The translations under genes and the position numbers were made by a program. From NCBI GenBank assembly GCA_002689405.1, contig NZFZ01000035.1, positions 2,866 through 17,786 of the forward strand: a stretch of 14,921 bases of DNA, in the 5' to 3' direction. How positions within the stretch are numbered: the stretch's first letter is position 1; each line of letters begins with the position of its first letter. Source of the stretch: Gammaproteobacteria bacterium. GTDB lineage: Bacteria; Pseudomonadota; Gammaproteobacteria; Magnimaribacterales; AG-339-G14. Positions 1 to 7,626 of this stretch are shown piece by piece. The notes under the pieces were generated by a model that did not search any database, was not told where the DNA came from, and was given only the letters and a program-made list of their open reading frames with translations.

Positions 1-210
1 GATAACGATACTTTAAAAAATGAAATTGAAGATAAATCAAAATCATTCAAAGATCCTGAGCAATATGTTAATTGGATATATGGTAATGAAGAACAATTAA
101 AAAATATTGAGTCTCTCGTTTTAGAAGATAAAGTTGCAGAATACTTAGAAGGTAAATCCAAAGTAGAGGAAGAGTCTTTAAGTTTTGAAGAAGTAGTTTC
201 TATGGGTTAA
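1..210 (+). CDS. tig: Trigger factor, C-terminal end (partial)
   Basis: The reading frame is open from base 1 and ends at TAA 208-210, giving the last 69 residues of a protein whose start lies left of the window. The fragment contains KDPEQYVNWIYGNEEQLKNI followed by SLVLEDKVAEYLEGKSKVEE and a final SFEEVV segment. This matches the C-terminal helical chaperone domain of trigger factor, whose E. coli counterpart has DPKEV, ALEEQAVEAVL and a TFNELM end. Trigger factor binds ribosomes near the exit tunnel and holds nascent chains; the ribosome-binding and PPIase domains are outside the window. Its position nine bases before clpP is the standard gammaproteobacterial order and supports the call. 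The short tail after the last helix lacks the NQQA end of E. coli. Confidence 0.93.
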   Translation, partial: DNDTLKNEIEDKSKSFKDPEQYVNWIYGNEEQLKNIESLVLEDKVAEYLEGKSKVEEESLSFEEVVSMG

Positions 211-219
211 ATTAAGATT

Positions 220-822
220 ATGACAAACATTAAAAATCAACTTGTTCCAATGGTTGTGGAACAAACACCAAGAGGAGAGAGGGCTTTTGACATTTATTCA
301 AGACTTCTCAAGGAAAGAGTTATCTTTATTACAGGTCCTATTGAAGACCACATGGCAAATTTGGTTGTTGCACAGTTGCTTTTCCTCGAAGCTGAAAATC
401 CTGAAAAAGATATTAATATTTATATAAATTCACCTGGTGGATCAGTAACTTCGGGTATGTCCATTTACGACACAATGTCTTACATAAAGCCTGACATAAG
501 TACTTTATGTATAGGCCAAGCCTCCAGCATGGGGGCAATCTTACTGACAGGCGGCACAAAAGGTAAAAGATTTGCTCTACCAAATTCTAGAATAATGATC
601 CATCAACCTTTGGGAGGATTTCAAGGGCAGGCAACTGATATAGAAATTCATGCTCAGGAAATACTAAAAATTAGAACTAAATTGAATGAAATTCTGTCTC
701 AACATTGTGGAAAAGATATTGACAAAGTGAGCCAAGATACTGAAAGAGATAATTTTATGAGCGGCGACGAAGCTGTAAAATATGGTTTAATAGATAAAGT
801 TATTGATAAAAGAGATAAATAG
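220..822 (+). CDS. clpP: ATP-dependent Clp protease proteolytic subunit ClpP
   Basis: Serine peptidase subunit that forms the tetradecameric chamber of ClpXP and degrades unfolded substrates fed in by ClpX. The 200-residue product matches E. coli ClpP almost throughout. The catalytic triad is visible: Ser103 in ASSMGA, His128 in MIHQP and Asp177 in DTERDN, with the same 25 and 49 residue spacings as E. coli Ser97, His122 and Asp171. The oxyanion-region SPGGSVTSG motif is at 71-79 and the handle region GGFQGQATD at 132-140. By alignment to mature E. coli ClpP the propeptide is only about six residues, against fourteen in E. coli. The ATG at 220 follows the tig stop by nine bases with no good Shine-Dalgarno sequence, so coupling to tig translation is likely. 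It is followed by clpX after two bases. Confidence 0.98.
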   Translation: MTNIKNQLVPMVVEQTPRGERAFDIYSRLLKERVIFITGPIEDHMANLVVAQLLFLEAENPEKDINIYINSPGGSVTSGMSIYDTMSYIKPDISTLCIGQASSMGAILLTGGTKGKRFALPNSRIMIHQPLGGFQGQATDIEIHAQEILKIRTKLNEILSQHCGKDIDKVSQDTERDNFMSGDEAVKYGLIDKVIDKRDK

Positions 823-824
823 GT

Positions 825-2087
825 ATGTCTGAAAATCAAGAAACAGATAAAAAATTATTTTGTTCTTTTTGCGGAAAGAATCAGTCAGAGGTTAAAAAAC
901 TTATTGCCGGACCTTCTGTTTACATATGTGATGAATGTGTGTCTCTATGTAACGATATAATTAAAGAAGATTTAGCTGAAGCAAACCAAGAATCTTCTGA
1001 AGAAAAATTACCCGTTCCTGAGGAAATTAAGGCAATTCTTGATGACTATGTCATTGGACAAGAGTCTGCAAAAAAGACTTTAGCAGTTGCGGTTTATAAC
1101 CATTATAAAAAATTAAAAAGTTCTCAATCTTCCAGTGAGGATGTTGAATTAGGAAAAAGTAATATTCTTCTCTTAGGACCTACGGGTAGTGGTAAAACTT
1201 TATTAGCACAGACTTTGGCAAGACTCTTGGATGTTCCTTTTACCATTGCTGATGCAACGACTTTGACTGAAGCAGGATATGTTGGCGAAGATGTTGAAAA
1301 CATCATTCAAAAACTTCTTCAAAAATGTGACTACGATGTTGAAAAAGCACAAGTCGGAATTGTTTATATTGATGAAATAGACAAAATTGCCAGAAAATCA
1401 GATAACCCTTCAATAACTCGAGATGTTTCCGGCGAAGGAGTTCAACAAGCATTACTTAAACTTGTAGAAGGAACTACTGCATCGGTGCCACCCCAAGGCG
1501 GAAGAAAACATCCGCAACAAGAATTTTTACAAGTTGATACTTCAAATATTTTATTTATTTGTGGTGGAGCTTTTTCAGGACTAGAGGAAATAATTAAAGC
1601 TAGATCTGAAGATAGAGGCATGGGATTTGAAGCATCTGTTAAGAAAAAAACTCAAGGTTTTGATTCGAAAGTAATTAAAAATTCTCAGCCTGAAGATTTA
1701 ATTAAATATGGTCTTATTCCTGAGTTTGTAGGTAGGTTGCCAGTAATGGCCACTTTAGATGAACTTGATGAAGATGCTCTCGTTACAATTCTTACTGAAC
1801 CAAAAAATTCTTTAACAAAACAATTCAAAAAACTTTTTGAAATGGAAGAAGTAGAACTCGATATCAGAGATGACGCACTATTGGAAATAGCTAAACTTGC
1901 AATAGAAATGAAAACAGGCGCTAGAGGCTTAAGATCAATTCTAGAAAAATCTCTTTTAGATACTATGTATGAAGTACCGTCTGTAGAAAATCTTGAGAAA
2001 GTTGTATTGGATGCTTCTTGTATAAAGGGCGATTCTAAGCCTTTATTGGTTTACGAAACTGATCTAGATTCAAAAAAATTACAATAA
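825..2087 (+). CDS. clpX: ATP-dependent Clp protease ATP-binding subunit ClpX
   Basis: AAA+ unfoldase that recognises substrates and threads them into ClpP. The 420-residue length fits the family. The N-terminal zinc domain has Cys13, Cys16, Cys35 and Cys38. Walker A GPTGSGKT is at 118-125, the pore loop GYVGED at 151-156, Walker B with DEID at 183-186, the RKH pore loop at 227-229 and the sensor-2 GARGLR with Arg370 at 365-370. The ClpP-docking loop, IGF in E. coli, reads MGF at 266-268. The start ATG lies two bases after the clpP stop. An AGAG at 811-814 inside clpP is a possible weak ribosome site, so translation is probably coupled to clpP. The gene belongs to the tig-clpP-clpX transcription unit. 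Confidence 0.98.
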   Translation: MSENQETDKKLFCSFCGKNQSEVKKLIAGPSVYICDECVSLCNDIIKEDLAEANQESSEEKLPVPEEIKAILDDYVIGQESAKKTLAVAVYNHYKKLKSSQSSSEDVELGKSNILLLGPTGSGKTLLAQTLARLLDVPFTIADATTLTEAGYVGEDVENIIQKLLQKCDYDVEKAQVGIVYIDEIDKIARKSDNPSITRDVSGEGVQQALLKLVEGTTASVPPQGGRKHPQQEFLQVDTSNILFICGGAFSGLEEIIKARSEDRGMGFEASVKKKTQGFDSKVIKNSQPEDLIKYGLIPEFVGRLPVMATLDELDEDALVTILTEPKNSLTKQFKKLFEMEEVELDIRDDALLEIAKLAIEMKTGARGLRSILEKSLLDTMYEVPSVENLEKVVLDASCIKGDSKPLLVYETDLDSKKLQ

Positions 2088-2122
2088 CTTGTTTTTTTTT
2101 CTACAGGCCTTATATAAAAGTT

Positions 2123-2127
2123 AGAGG
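2123..2127 (+). promoter_or_regulatory. Ribosome binding site of lon
   Basis: AGAGG sits five bases before the ATG at 2133 and supports that start. It is one of the few clear Shine-Dalgarno sequences in the window; clpP, ppiD, fabI and the receptor gene lack one. Confidence 0.6.
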
Positions 2128-2132
2128 TTATT

Positions 2133-4517
2133 ATGAATATTCCATTAGTTCCCCTTAGAGATGTAGTAATTTTTCCTGGTGTAGTAACACCTTTATTCGT
2201 TGGTAGAGAATCATCAATTAACTCCCTGCAAAAGGCTATGTCGGATGACAAATCCGTTATGTTGGTTGCTCAAAGAGAAGCAAACACAGAAAACCCTAAT
2301 CAAAAGGATTTATACGAAATTGGGACTGTTTCCACTATATTGCAGCTTATAAAACTTCCTGATGGAACTTACAAAGTTTTGGTGGAGGGAATAAAAAGGG
2401 CAAAACTGCAAAACTTGGTTGCCGGAAAAGATATTTTAGAAGCCGAGGTAGACATTCTTGAAGACTCTGAAATGGAAGACGACCTTAAGAAAAGCTATGT
2501 TAATACTTTACAGTCTCAATTTAGAGAGCTTTCAAAAACCTCTCAAAAAATCAGACCTGAAATTGCCAATCAAGTTAGATCGGTTGAAAGGTTAGAAAAG
2601 TTAATAGACACCTTAGTAGGTCATTTATCCATCTCCATAGCAGATAGACAGATATTACTCGAGGAACTTGACTTAGAAGAAAGAGCAAAAAATTTAGTTA
2701 ATCTTCTAGAAACTCAGCTTGATCTTACCCAAATGGAAAAAAAGATTCGTAACAGAGTCAAAAAACAAATGGAAAAGAGCCAAAAAGAGTATTACTTGAG
2801 TGAACAAATGAAGGCTCTCAAAAAAGAAATGGGCGAAGGTGATGACCTCGATGATGAGGTAGAGATTTTAGAAAAGAAAATAAAAGACTCCGGAATGCCT
2901 AACGACGCCAAAGAAAAAGTTAATACAGAATTGAATAAATTCAAGCTTATGCCTCCTATGTCAGCCGAGGCTTCAGTCGTAAGAGGATATATTGATTGGA
3001 TGACAAGTATTCCATGGAAAAAGAAGTCTAAAATTCAAAAAAATATTGAAAACGCCAGTAAGGTTTTAGAAAAAGATCACCACGGACTTGAAGAAGTCAA
3101 AGAAAGAATACTTGAATACCTTGCAGTCCAAAAAAGAGTTTCAAAACTTAAAGGACCTGTTTTGTGTCTTGTTGGTCCTCCTGGAGTAGGAAAAACTTCT
3201 TTAGGAGAGTCTATTGCAAAAGCAACTGGAAGAAAATTCACAAGAGTCTCCTTGGGCGGTGTAAGAGATGAAGCAGAGATAAGAGGTCACAGAAGAACCT
3301 ATATCGGTTCTATGCCTGGAAAAATTCTTCAAAAAATGTCTAAAGTAGGTGTTAAAAATCCCTTATTCCTACTTGACGAAATAGATAAAATGGGAATGGA
3401 TTACAGAGGAGATCCTTCTTCAGCATTACTTGAAGTTTTAGATCCTGAACAGAATCATACTTTTAATGACCATTATCTCGAAGTTGATTACGACTTATCT
3501 GATGTCATGTTTGTTTGTACTGCAAACTCCTTAGATATTCCCGCGCCTTTGTTGGACAGAATGGAAATTATTAGACTGCCTGGTTATACCGAAGACGAAA
3601 AACTAAGCATTGCTAAAGATTATCTTGTTAAAAAACAACTTAAGAATAATGGACTAGATGATTCTGAAATTAATATCTCAGATAACTCCATACTAGATGT
3701 TATCCGATATTACACTAGAGAAGCTGGTGTTAGATCTTTAGAAAGAGAGATTGCAAAAATTTGCAGAAAAACAATTAAAAAAATTGCTGACCTTAAAGAA
3801 AAGAAATTAATTAAAGTTACTCCAAAAATACTCGAGGATATTTTAGGCGTTAAAAAGTTCGATTATGGTGAAGCCAAAGATAAAGATCGAATAGGTCAGG
3901 TAACTGGATTGGCATGGACGCAAGTTGGCGGAGAACTCTTAACCATTGAAGCTTCAGCATTTAAAGGTAAAGGTAAAATTATAAAAACTGGAAAACTTGG
4001 AGACGTAATGCAGGAGTCTATCCAAGCTGCAATTTCAGTTATAAGAGCTAGAGCAGAAACTTTAGGAATAAACCCTGATTTTCATGAATTAAATGATCTT
4101 CACATACACGTACCTGAAGGAGCAACTCCGAAAGATGGTCCAAGCGCGGGTATAGGCATGTGCACAGCTGTAGCTTCGGTCTTATCTGAAATTCCAGTTA
4201 GGGCTGACGTAGCTATGACAGGAGAAATCACCTTACGCGGAGAAGTCTTAAAAATTGGAGGCTTGAAGGAGAAGTTGCTAGCTGCCAAAAGAGGTGGCAT
4301 TAAGACAGTATTAATTCCTGAAGGAAATGTTGGAGATTTAAGAGAAATTCCTGACAAAATAAAAACCAAGTTAGAAATCAGACCAGTCAAATGGATTGAT
4401 GAAGTTTTTGATCTCGTTTTAACGGAAAAACCTAAAATTTGGGAAGAAAAAGGCGAGAATTCTTCTAAATCTACAAGAAGAAGAAAAACTCGAAAAGATA
4501 AGCTTGAAACCCATTAA
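2133..4517 (+). CDS. lon: ATP-dependent protease Lon
   Basis: Homohexameric AAA+ serine protease that degrades damaged and short-lived regulatory proteins in the cytosol. The 794-residue product begins with the substrate-binding N domain (IPLVPLRDVVIFPG at 3-16), followed by a charged helical linker around 195-260. Walker A GPPGVGKT is at 348-355 and Walker B LLDEIDK at 413-419. The protease domain starts near 585. The catalytic Ser671 lies in PKDGPSAG, and Lys714 in GGLKEK is placed by the same 43-residue offset as E. coli Ser679/Lys722. The tail beyond 771 is extended, hydrophilic and basic (TRRRKTRKDK), unlike the body. The gene follows clpX by 45 bases and has its own AGAGG ribosome site, the usual gammaproteobacterial arrangement. 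Confidence 0.98.
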   Translation: MNIPLVPLRDVVIFPGVVTPLFVGRESSINSLQKAMSDDKSVMLVAQREANTENPNQKDLYEIGTVSTILQLIKLPDGTYKVLVEGIKRAKLQNLVAGKDILEAEVDILEDSEMEDDLKKSYVNTLQSQFRELSKTSQKIRPEIANQVRSVERLEKLIDTLVGHLSISIADRQILLEELDLEERAKNLVNLLETQLDLTQMEKKIRNRVKKQMEKSQKEYYLSEQMKALKKEMGEGDDLDDEVEILEKKIKDSGMPNDAKEKVNTELNKFKLMPPMSAEASVVRGYIDWMTSIPWKKKSKIQKNIENASKVLEKDHHGLEEVKERILEYLAVQKRVSKLKGPVLCLVGPPGVGKTSLGESIAKATGRKFTRVSLGGVRDEAEIRGHRRTYIGSMPGKILQKMSKVGVKNPLFLLDEIDKMGMDYRGDPSSALLEVLDPEQNHTFNDHYLEVDYDLSDVMFVCTANSLDIPAPLLDRMEIIRLPGYTEDEKLSIAKDYLVKKQLKNNGLDDSEINISDNSILDVIRYYTREAGVRSLEREIAKICRKTIKKIADLKEKKLIKVTPKILEDILGVKKFDYGEAKDKDRIGQVTGLAWTQVGGELLTIEASAFKGKGKIIKTGKLGDVMQESIQAAISVIRARAETLGINPDFHELNDLHIHVPEGATPKDGPSAGIGMCTAVASVLSEIPVRADVAMTGEITLRGEVLKIGGLKEKLLAAKRGGIKTVLIPEGNVGDLREIPDKIKTKLEIRPVKWIDEVFDLVLTEKPKIWEEKGENSSKSTRRRKTRKDKLETH

Positions 4518-4545
4518 AAAAGGTGTTTCAGGCGCTAAATCTCGC

Positions 4546-4574
4546 TTGACAGATATATATCTACATGTCTAAAT
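4546..4574 (+). promoter_or_regulatory. Putative sigma-70 promoter P1 of hupB
   Basis: A perfect -35 box TTGACA at 4546-4551 is followed after 16 bases by TCTAAA (4568-4573), or after 17 by CTAAAT (4569-4574), as the -10. The spacer contains the perfect 12-base palindrome AGATATATATCT (4551-4562). The site lies in the 113-base gap between lon and hupB. No intrinsic terminator is visible after lon, so read-through from lon is also possible. Confidence 0.5.
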
Positions 4575-4581
4575 CACGTTA

Positions 4582-4609
4582 TTGACATTGTGTCTAAAGA
4601 TTTTAACAA
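4582..4609 (+). promoter_or_regulatory. Possible second promoter P2 of hupB, or duplicated -35 box
   Basis: A second perfect TTGACA at 4582-4587 has only poor -10 candidates downstream (TAACAA at 4604-4609, 16-base spacing). It overlaps the inverted repeat GACA-TTG-TGTC (4584-4594). The octamer TGTCTAAA occurs at 4566-4573 and again at 4591-4598. This may be a weaker promoter or a regulator-binding site; E. coli hupB is known to use several promoters. Confidence 0.3.
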
Positions 4610-4617
4610 CTTTATTT

Positions 4618-4622
4618 AGGAG
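4618..4622 (+). promoter_or_regulatory. Ribosome binding site of hupB
   Basis: AGGAG lies eight bases before the GTG at 4631. It is the strongest Shine-Dalgarno sequence in the window and settles the GTG start, fitting a protein needed in large amounts. Confidence 0.75.
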
Positions 4623-4630
4623 AGAGACTA

Positions 4631-4900
4631 GTGAATAAAGCCGAACTAATAGAAGCAGTTGCAGACGCAACTGATACCTCAAAAGCAGAAGCCAGCAGAA
4701 CTTTAGATGCTGTGCTAGATTCAATTTCAGGAGCTTTAAGTAATGGAGATTCCGTTGCGCTTGTTGGATTTGGAACTTTTAATGTAAGAGAAAGAGCAGC
4801 AAGAATGGGAAGAAATCCAGCTACTGGTGAAACTATTCAAATTGCCGCTTCTAAAGGCGTAGGTTTCAAAGCCGGAAAAAGTCTCAAAGACAGTTTATAA
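4631..4900 (+). CDS. hupB: DNA-binding protein HU (beta-type)
   Basis: Small basic nucleoid protein that binds and bends DNA as a dimer without sequence specificity. The 89-residue product starts [11 protein letters not shown] and contains the HU signature [18 protein letters not shown] at 46-63. The DNA-intercalating proline is in GRNPATG, and the C-terminal [11 protein letters not shown] matches the family end. Its length equals typical HU (about 90 residues). The start codon is GTG, supported by the AGGAG site and by alignment, because the N-terminal MNK is universal in HU-beta. It lies between lon and ppiD as in many gammaproteobacteria. It has its own upstream promoter region and ends in a strong terminator, so it is probably a highly expressed single-gene unit. 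HU-alpha is less likely given the neighbours. Confidence 0.97.
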   Translation: MNKAELIEAVADATDTSKAEASRTLDAVLDSISGALSNGDSVALVGFGTFNVRERAARMGRNPATGETIQIAASKGVGFKAGKSLKDSL

Positions 4901-4911
4901 ACATATTTTTT

Positions 4912-4950
4912 AAAACGCGTCCTATATTTATAGGGCGCGTTTTTATTTTA
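4912..4950 (+). terminator. Intrinsic terminator after hupB
   Basis: The arms AAAACGCG-T-CCTATA (4912-4926) and TATAGG-G-CGCGTTTT (4929-4943, with one T-G wobble) form a long GC-containing stem around a very tight loop. A T-rich tract follows at 4940-4949. The A run on the left arm makes it potentially bidirectional. It is the only convincing factor-independent terminator in the window. Confidence 0.9.
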
Positions 4951-4954
4951 TAAT
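4949..4954 (+). promoter_or_regulatory. Putative -10 box of ppiD
   Basis: A consensus TATAAT lies directly behind the hupB terminator and ends six bases before the ppiD ATG. The best -35, TTTATA (4927-4932, 16-base spacer, four of six matches), is inside the terminator hairpin. A transcript starting seven bases after the box would begin at the ATG itself, giving a leaderless mRNA. AT-rich background makes chance matches common. Confidence 0.4.
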
Positions 4955-4960
4955 TATAAA

Positions 4961-6760
4961 ATGTCTGCACTTCAAAACATAAGGAAGGGTTTATCATCAA
5001 CTGGCTCATCTATCATTGTGGCAGTATTAATTTTCGGCTTGGTTGCTACCTTTGGCGGTTTTTTAACTGATCCATCTGCTCCTTCGAATTCGCCATTAAA
5101 GATAAATGGTAAAAATATTTCTTTTGGTGAATATAATTTAGAATTTAGTCGGATTTCCACTTTATTTTCTGAAAGTGATGTATCAGAGGAAATAATTAAT
5201 GAAGTCACCAGAAACTCAATAATTTCTAAAGAGTTGATCTATCAAAAGGCTCTTGATCTAAAAATGAACGTTTCCGATGATTATGTAAATAGCTTGATTG
5301 CAAATGATCTGTCTTTTCAAACAAATGATGAATTCGATACAGCACTTTTTTCAGGATACATGTCAAGACTTGGTTTGACAGTAAATGATTATAGGGAGCT
5401 AGTAAAATCAAAATATTTGGCAAATAGCTTAAGCGACTTCATATCTCGTTCTGAATTTTCTTTGGATTCATCGGCTTTGAATTTCATTCAGGCTACAAAT
5501 CAACAAAGATCTTTAAGTTTTTTTAAATTAGATCTACTCGAAATTGCTGAAAGGGAAGTAATTCCAGATTCTGAGATCTTGAATTATTATCAACAAAATC
5601 AGTTTAGATTTATTGAGCCGAAAAAAGTTGCAATTAACTATATCTTGTTGAATGAAAATATTTATAAAGATTCTTTGGAGGTTTCTACTCAAGAAATTTT
5701 AGATGAAAGAATTCTATTAGAGGAGGGCAATGAGAATTCTCAAACAAGAGTAAGTCATATCCAACTTAGTTTTTCGTCTGATGAAGAAAAGAAAGAAAAA
5801 TTAAATACTGCTAATACTATTCTTGAGAAGCTTTCTGACTCAATATCTTTTGAGTCATTAGTTGAAGAGTATTCTGATGATTTTGGTAGTAATAGTAATG
5901 GTGGAGATTTAGGTTATACCGATGGAACAATTCTTCCTGAAGAATTTGAATCAGTAATAAAAAATTTATCAGTTAACGATATTTCTCAAATAATAGAAAT
6001 GCCGGGATCTATTCATATTTTGAAAGTTACGGAAAAGAATGAATTCTTGTTTTCTGATGTTGAAATAAAAGAAATGATTTTATCTAATAAATCTCAAGAA
6101 ATTCTTAATCAAACTCTCTTAAATATTGAAGATAATTATCTAGGCCTTACTTTGGATGTTCTTTCTTCTGATTTAAACCTCAAAATCCAAAAATCAGGGC
6201 AATTTGATAAGGAGAATTTCCCAGATGAACTTCTTTCTTTTAACGCTTCAGATGAAATTTTTGATCAAGATGATGTAAGTCCTGAATTTTTTGGACCATA
6301 TGAAGATGAAGCGGGCAATTTTCTCTTATTTGAAATTAGTGAAGTCAAGCAAGAAACTCTTCTTTCTCAATCTGATGCTCAGTCAGAAATTACAAAAATA
6401 CTTCAACTCGAGCAAGCAAAAGACACCATTCTCCAAGAGCTAGAAAAATATGAAGCCAAAGCAATTGATAATGAATTATCAGATTTTAACTCTTACTCGT
6501 TGATTAAAAGAGATAGTAGCCTTTTACCGGACAATTTACTAAGTGATTTATTTACAGTAGATCTTGAAAATCCAGTTTTTATATCTTCTCAAGAAAATGG
6601 AGATATCTATGTAGTTAGGTTAACAAAAATTAAAAACTCTAAAAATCTTGCAAAGAAGGATGATATTGAGGCAGCTAAGAATTCTTTAAGATCTTTGAAT
6701 TCAAGATCTTATTTAGATACTTTTTTTAAAGAGTTAGAGTCAAATTCTTTTATCAATTAG
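4961..6760 (+). CDS. ppiD: Periplasmic folding chaperone PpiD (parvulin-type, inner-membrane anchored)
   Basis: PpiD is an inner-membrane chaperone near the Sec translocon that receives newly exported outer-membrane and periplasmic proteins. The 599-residue product has one N-terminal membrane segment (about 17-36, [20 protein letters not shown]) with a short cytosolic tail. A SurA-like N-domain ([13 protein letters not shown] at 47-59 onward) follows. The single parvulin domain at about 262-358 shows SHIQLSF, the conserved GGDLGY at 314-319 and HILKVTE at 352-358. A helical C-terminal region completes the protein. Length and layout match E. coli PpiD (623 residues), although sequence identity is low. 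No Shine-Dalgarno precedes the ATG. The position after hupB is typical. Its 3' end overlaps the convergent fabI by eight bases. Confidence 0.93.
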   Translation: MSALQNIRKGLSSTGSSIIVAVLIFGLVATFGGFLTDPSAPSNSPLKINGKNISFGEYNLEFSRISTLFSESDVSEEIINEVTRNSIISKELIYQKALDLKMNVSDDYVNSLIANDLSFQTNDEFDTALFSGYMSRLGLTVNDYRELVKSKYLANSLSDFISRSEFSLDSSALNFIQATNQQRSLSFFKLDLLEIAEREVIPDSEILNYYQQNQFRFIEPKKVAINYILLNENIYKDSLEVSTQEILDERILLEEGNENSQTRVSHIQLSFSSDEEKKEKLNTANTILEKLSDSISFESLVEEYSDDFGSNSNGGDLGYTDGTILPEEFESVIKNLSVNDISQIIEMPGSIHILKVTEKNEFLFSDVEIKEMILSNKSQEILNQTLLNIEDNYLGLTLDVLSSDLNLKIQKSGQFDKENFPDELLSFNASDEIFDQDDVSPEFFGPYEDEAGNFLLFEISEVKQETLLSQSDAQSEITKILQLEQAKDTILQELEKYEAKAIDNELSDFNSYSLIKRDSSLLPDNLLSDLFTVDLENPVFISSQENGDIYVVRLTKIKNSKNLAKKDDIEAAKNSLRSLNSRSYLDTFFKELESNSFIN

Positions 6761-7547
6761 CTTCAGATAAATCACCCATAGCAGTGATGTTAAATCCTGC
6801 GTCAACATAAAGAATCTCACCGGTAATACCACTTGCTAGATCTGAACAAAGGAAAGCAGCTGCATTTCCTACTTCTTTAGAAGTGATGTTTCTTTTTAGC
6901 GGGGCTCTGGATTCATTGTAAGAGAGCATTTTCTTAAAGCTTTTTACTCCAGACGCAGCTAATGTTTTTACTGGTCCAGCAGAAATTGCATTTACTCTAA
7001 TCTGGTCAGCACCCATGCTATTCGCAAGATATCTTGTAGTAGATTCTAAAGCTGCCTTTGCAACACCCATGACATTGTAGTTTGGTAAAGTTCTTTGCGC
7101 TCCAAGATAAGAGAGAGTTAATAATGAGGCATTTCTATTTTTCATTAAATACTTAGCTTTTTGGGCAAGAGCGGTAAAACTAAAAACACTAATATCGTGG
7201 GCAATCTTAAATCCTTCTCTGGTAGCAACATCCACAAAATTCCCATCTAGCTCGTTTGCTGGGGCAAATCCAACAGCATGAACTATTCCATCTAAATATC
7301 CCCATTTAGCTTCAACTTCTTTAATCAGAGAATCTATCGAATCATCATCACTTACATCGCATTCAAAATAATTTTTACATCCCAAAGGATCTCCAACCTG
7401 GGAGACTTTTTTTAATAATCTCTCGTTTTGATAAGATAAAAATAAATCAGCTCCTTGTTCAGACATAGATTTTGCTATTCCAGCTGCAATTGAAAATTTG
7501 TTCGCTACACCAACAATTAGAAACTTTTTATCTTTAAGAAATGACAT
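6753..7547 (-). CDS. fabI: Enoyl-[acyl-carrier-protein] reductase (NADH) FabI
   Basis: Catalyses the last step of each fatty-acid elongation cycle, reducing trans-2-enoyl-ACP with NADH in the cytosol. With the ATG at 7547 the product is 264 residues and aligns with E. coli FabI (262) from MSFLKDKK on. A TTG codon at 7548-7550 is also in frame, but the alignment favours ATG. The nucleotide-binding GVANKFSIA is at 13-21. HAVGFAP at 90-96 carries Gly93, the residue linked to triclosan sensitivity. The active site Tyr147, Tyr157 and Lys164 (Y-x6-K) corresponds to E. coli Tyr146, Tyr156 and Lys163. [17 protein letters not shown] is at 184-200. It converges on ppiD with an eight-base overlap and diverges from the receptor operon. 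No Shine-Dalgarno is seen. Confidence 0.97.
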   Translation of the reverse strand: MSFLKDKKFLIVGVANKFSIAAGIAKSMSEQGADLFLSYQNERLLKKVSQVGDPLGCKNYFECDVSDDDSIDSLIKEVEAKWGYLDGIVHAVGFAPANELDGNFVDVATREGFKIAHDISVFSFTALAQKAKYLMKNRNASLLTLSYLGAQRTLPNYNVMGVAKAALESTTRYLANSMGADQIRVNAISAGPVKTLAASGVKSFKKMLSYNESRAPLKRNITSKEVGNAAAFLCSDLASGITGEILYVDAGFNITAMGDLSEAN

Positions 7548-7556
7548 CAAAAATTA

Positions 7557-7565
7557 ATTTTAGCA
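7557..7565 (-). promoter_or_regulatory. Putative extended -10 promoter of fabI
   Basis: On the minus strand TGCTAAAAT reads as an extended -10 element (TGn plus TAAAAT) ending nine bases before the fabI ATG. The predicted start point is near 7550, giving a leader of only a few bases. No good -35 is visible, which extended -10 promoters tolerate. Confidence 0.4.
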
Positions 7566-7573
7566 TTGCAATT

Positions 7574-7593
7574 GGTAAAAAAGATTTTTTATC
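7574..7593. repeat. Inverted repeat in the fabI / receptor divergent gap
   Basis: GGTAAAAAA and TTTTTTATC are arms of nine with one G-T wobble around a two-base centre (GA). It sits in the middle of the 79-base divergent region, between the predicted fabI and receptor promoters. It could be an operator, or an A-tract/T-tract that bends DNA or acts as an UP element. A chance AT-rich repeat is also possible. Confidence 0.4.
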
Positions 7594-7608
7594 GTAATTT
7601 AAATCAAA

Positions 7609-7614
7609 TATAAT
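7609..7614 (+). promoter_or_regulatory. Putative -10 box of the receptor-oppABC operon
   Basis: A consensus TATAAT ends twelve bases before the receptor ATG at 7627. The region at the -35 distance (7585-7591) is a T run without a clear TTGACA. A start point near 7620-7621 would leave about six untranslated bases and no Shine-Dalgarno site (the leader is T-rich then CCC). Confidence 0.45.
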
Positions 7615-7626
7615 CGTTTTTTTCCC

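Noticed and set aside
2072..2100. A7 and T9 runs after clpX as a possible terminator.
   Set aside because: The stem would be only A-T pairs without a GC-rich core, and lon is expected to be co-transcribed.
2089..2118. Possible lon promoter: TTGTTT (2089-2094), 16 bases, TATATA (2111-2116).
   Set aside because: The predicted start point near 2123 would fall on the lon ribosome site and leave almost no leader, and the T9 run makes chance matches likely.
4100..4390. 96-codon open frame on the minus strand inside lon.
   Set aside because: It lies opposite the highly conserved Lon protease domain, shows no family features and has no ribosome site; a shadow frame.
4505..4530. TGAAAC...GTTTCA hairpin spanning the lon stop codon.
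   Set aside because: The stem is six pairs with a 14-base loop and no T tract follows, so it does not qualify as an intrinsic terminator.
7548..7550. TTG as the fabI start, one codon upstream of ATG.
   Set aside because: FabI homologues align from the ATG at 7547, and TTG would add only one residue.
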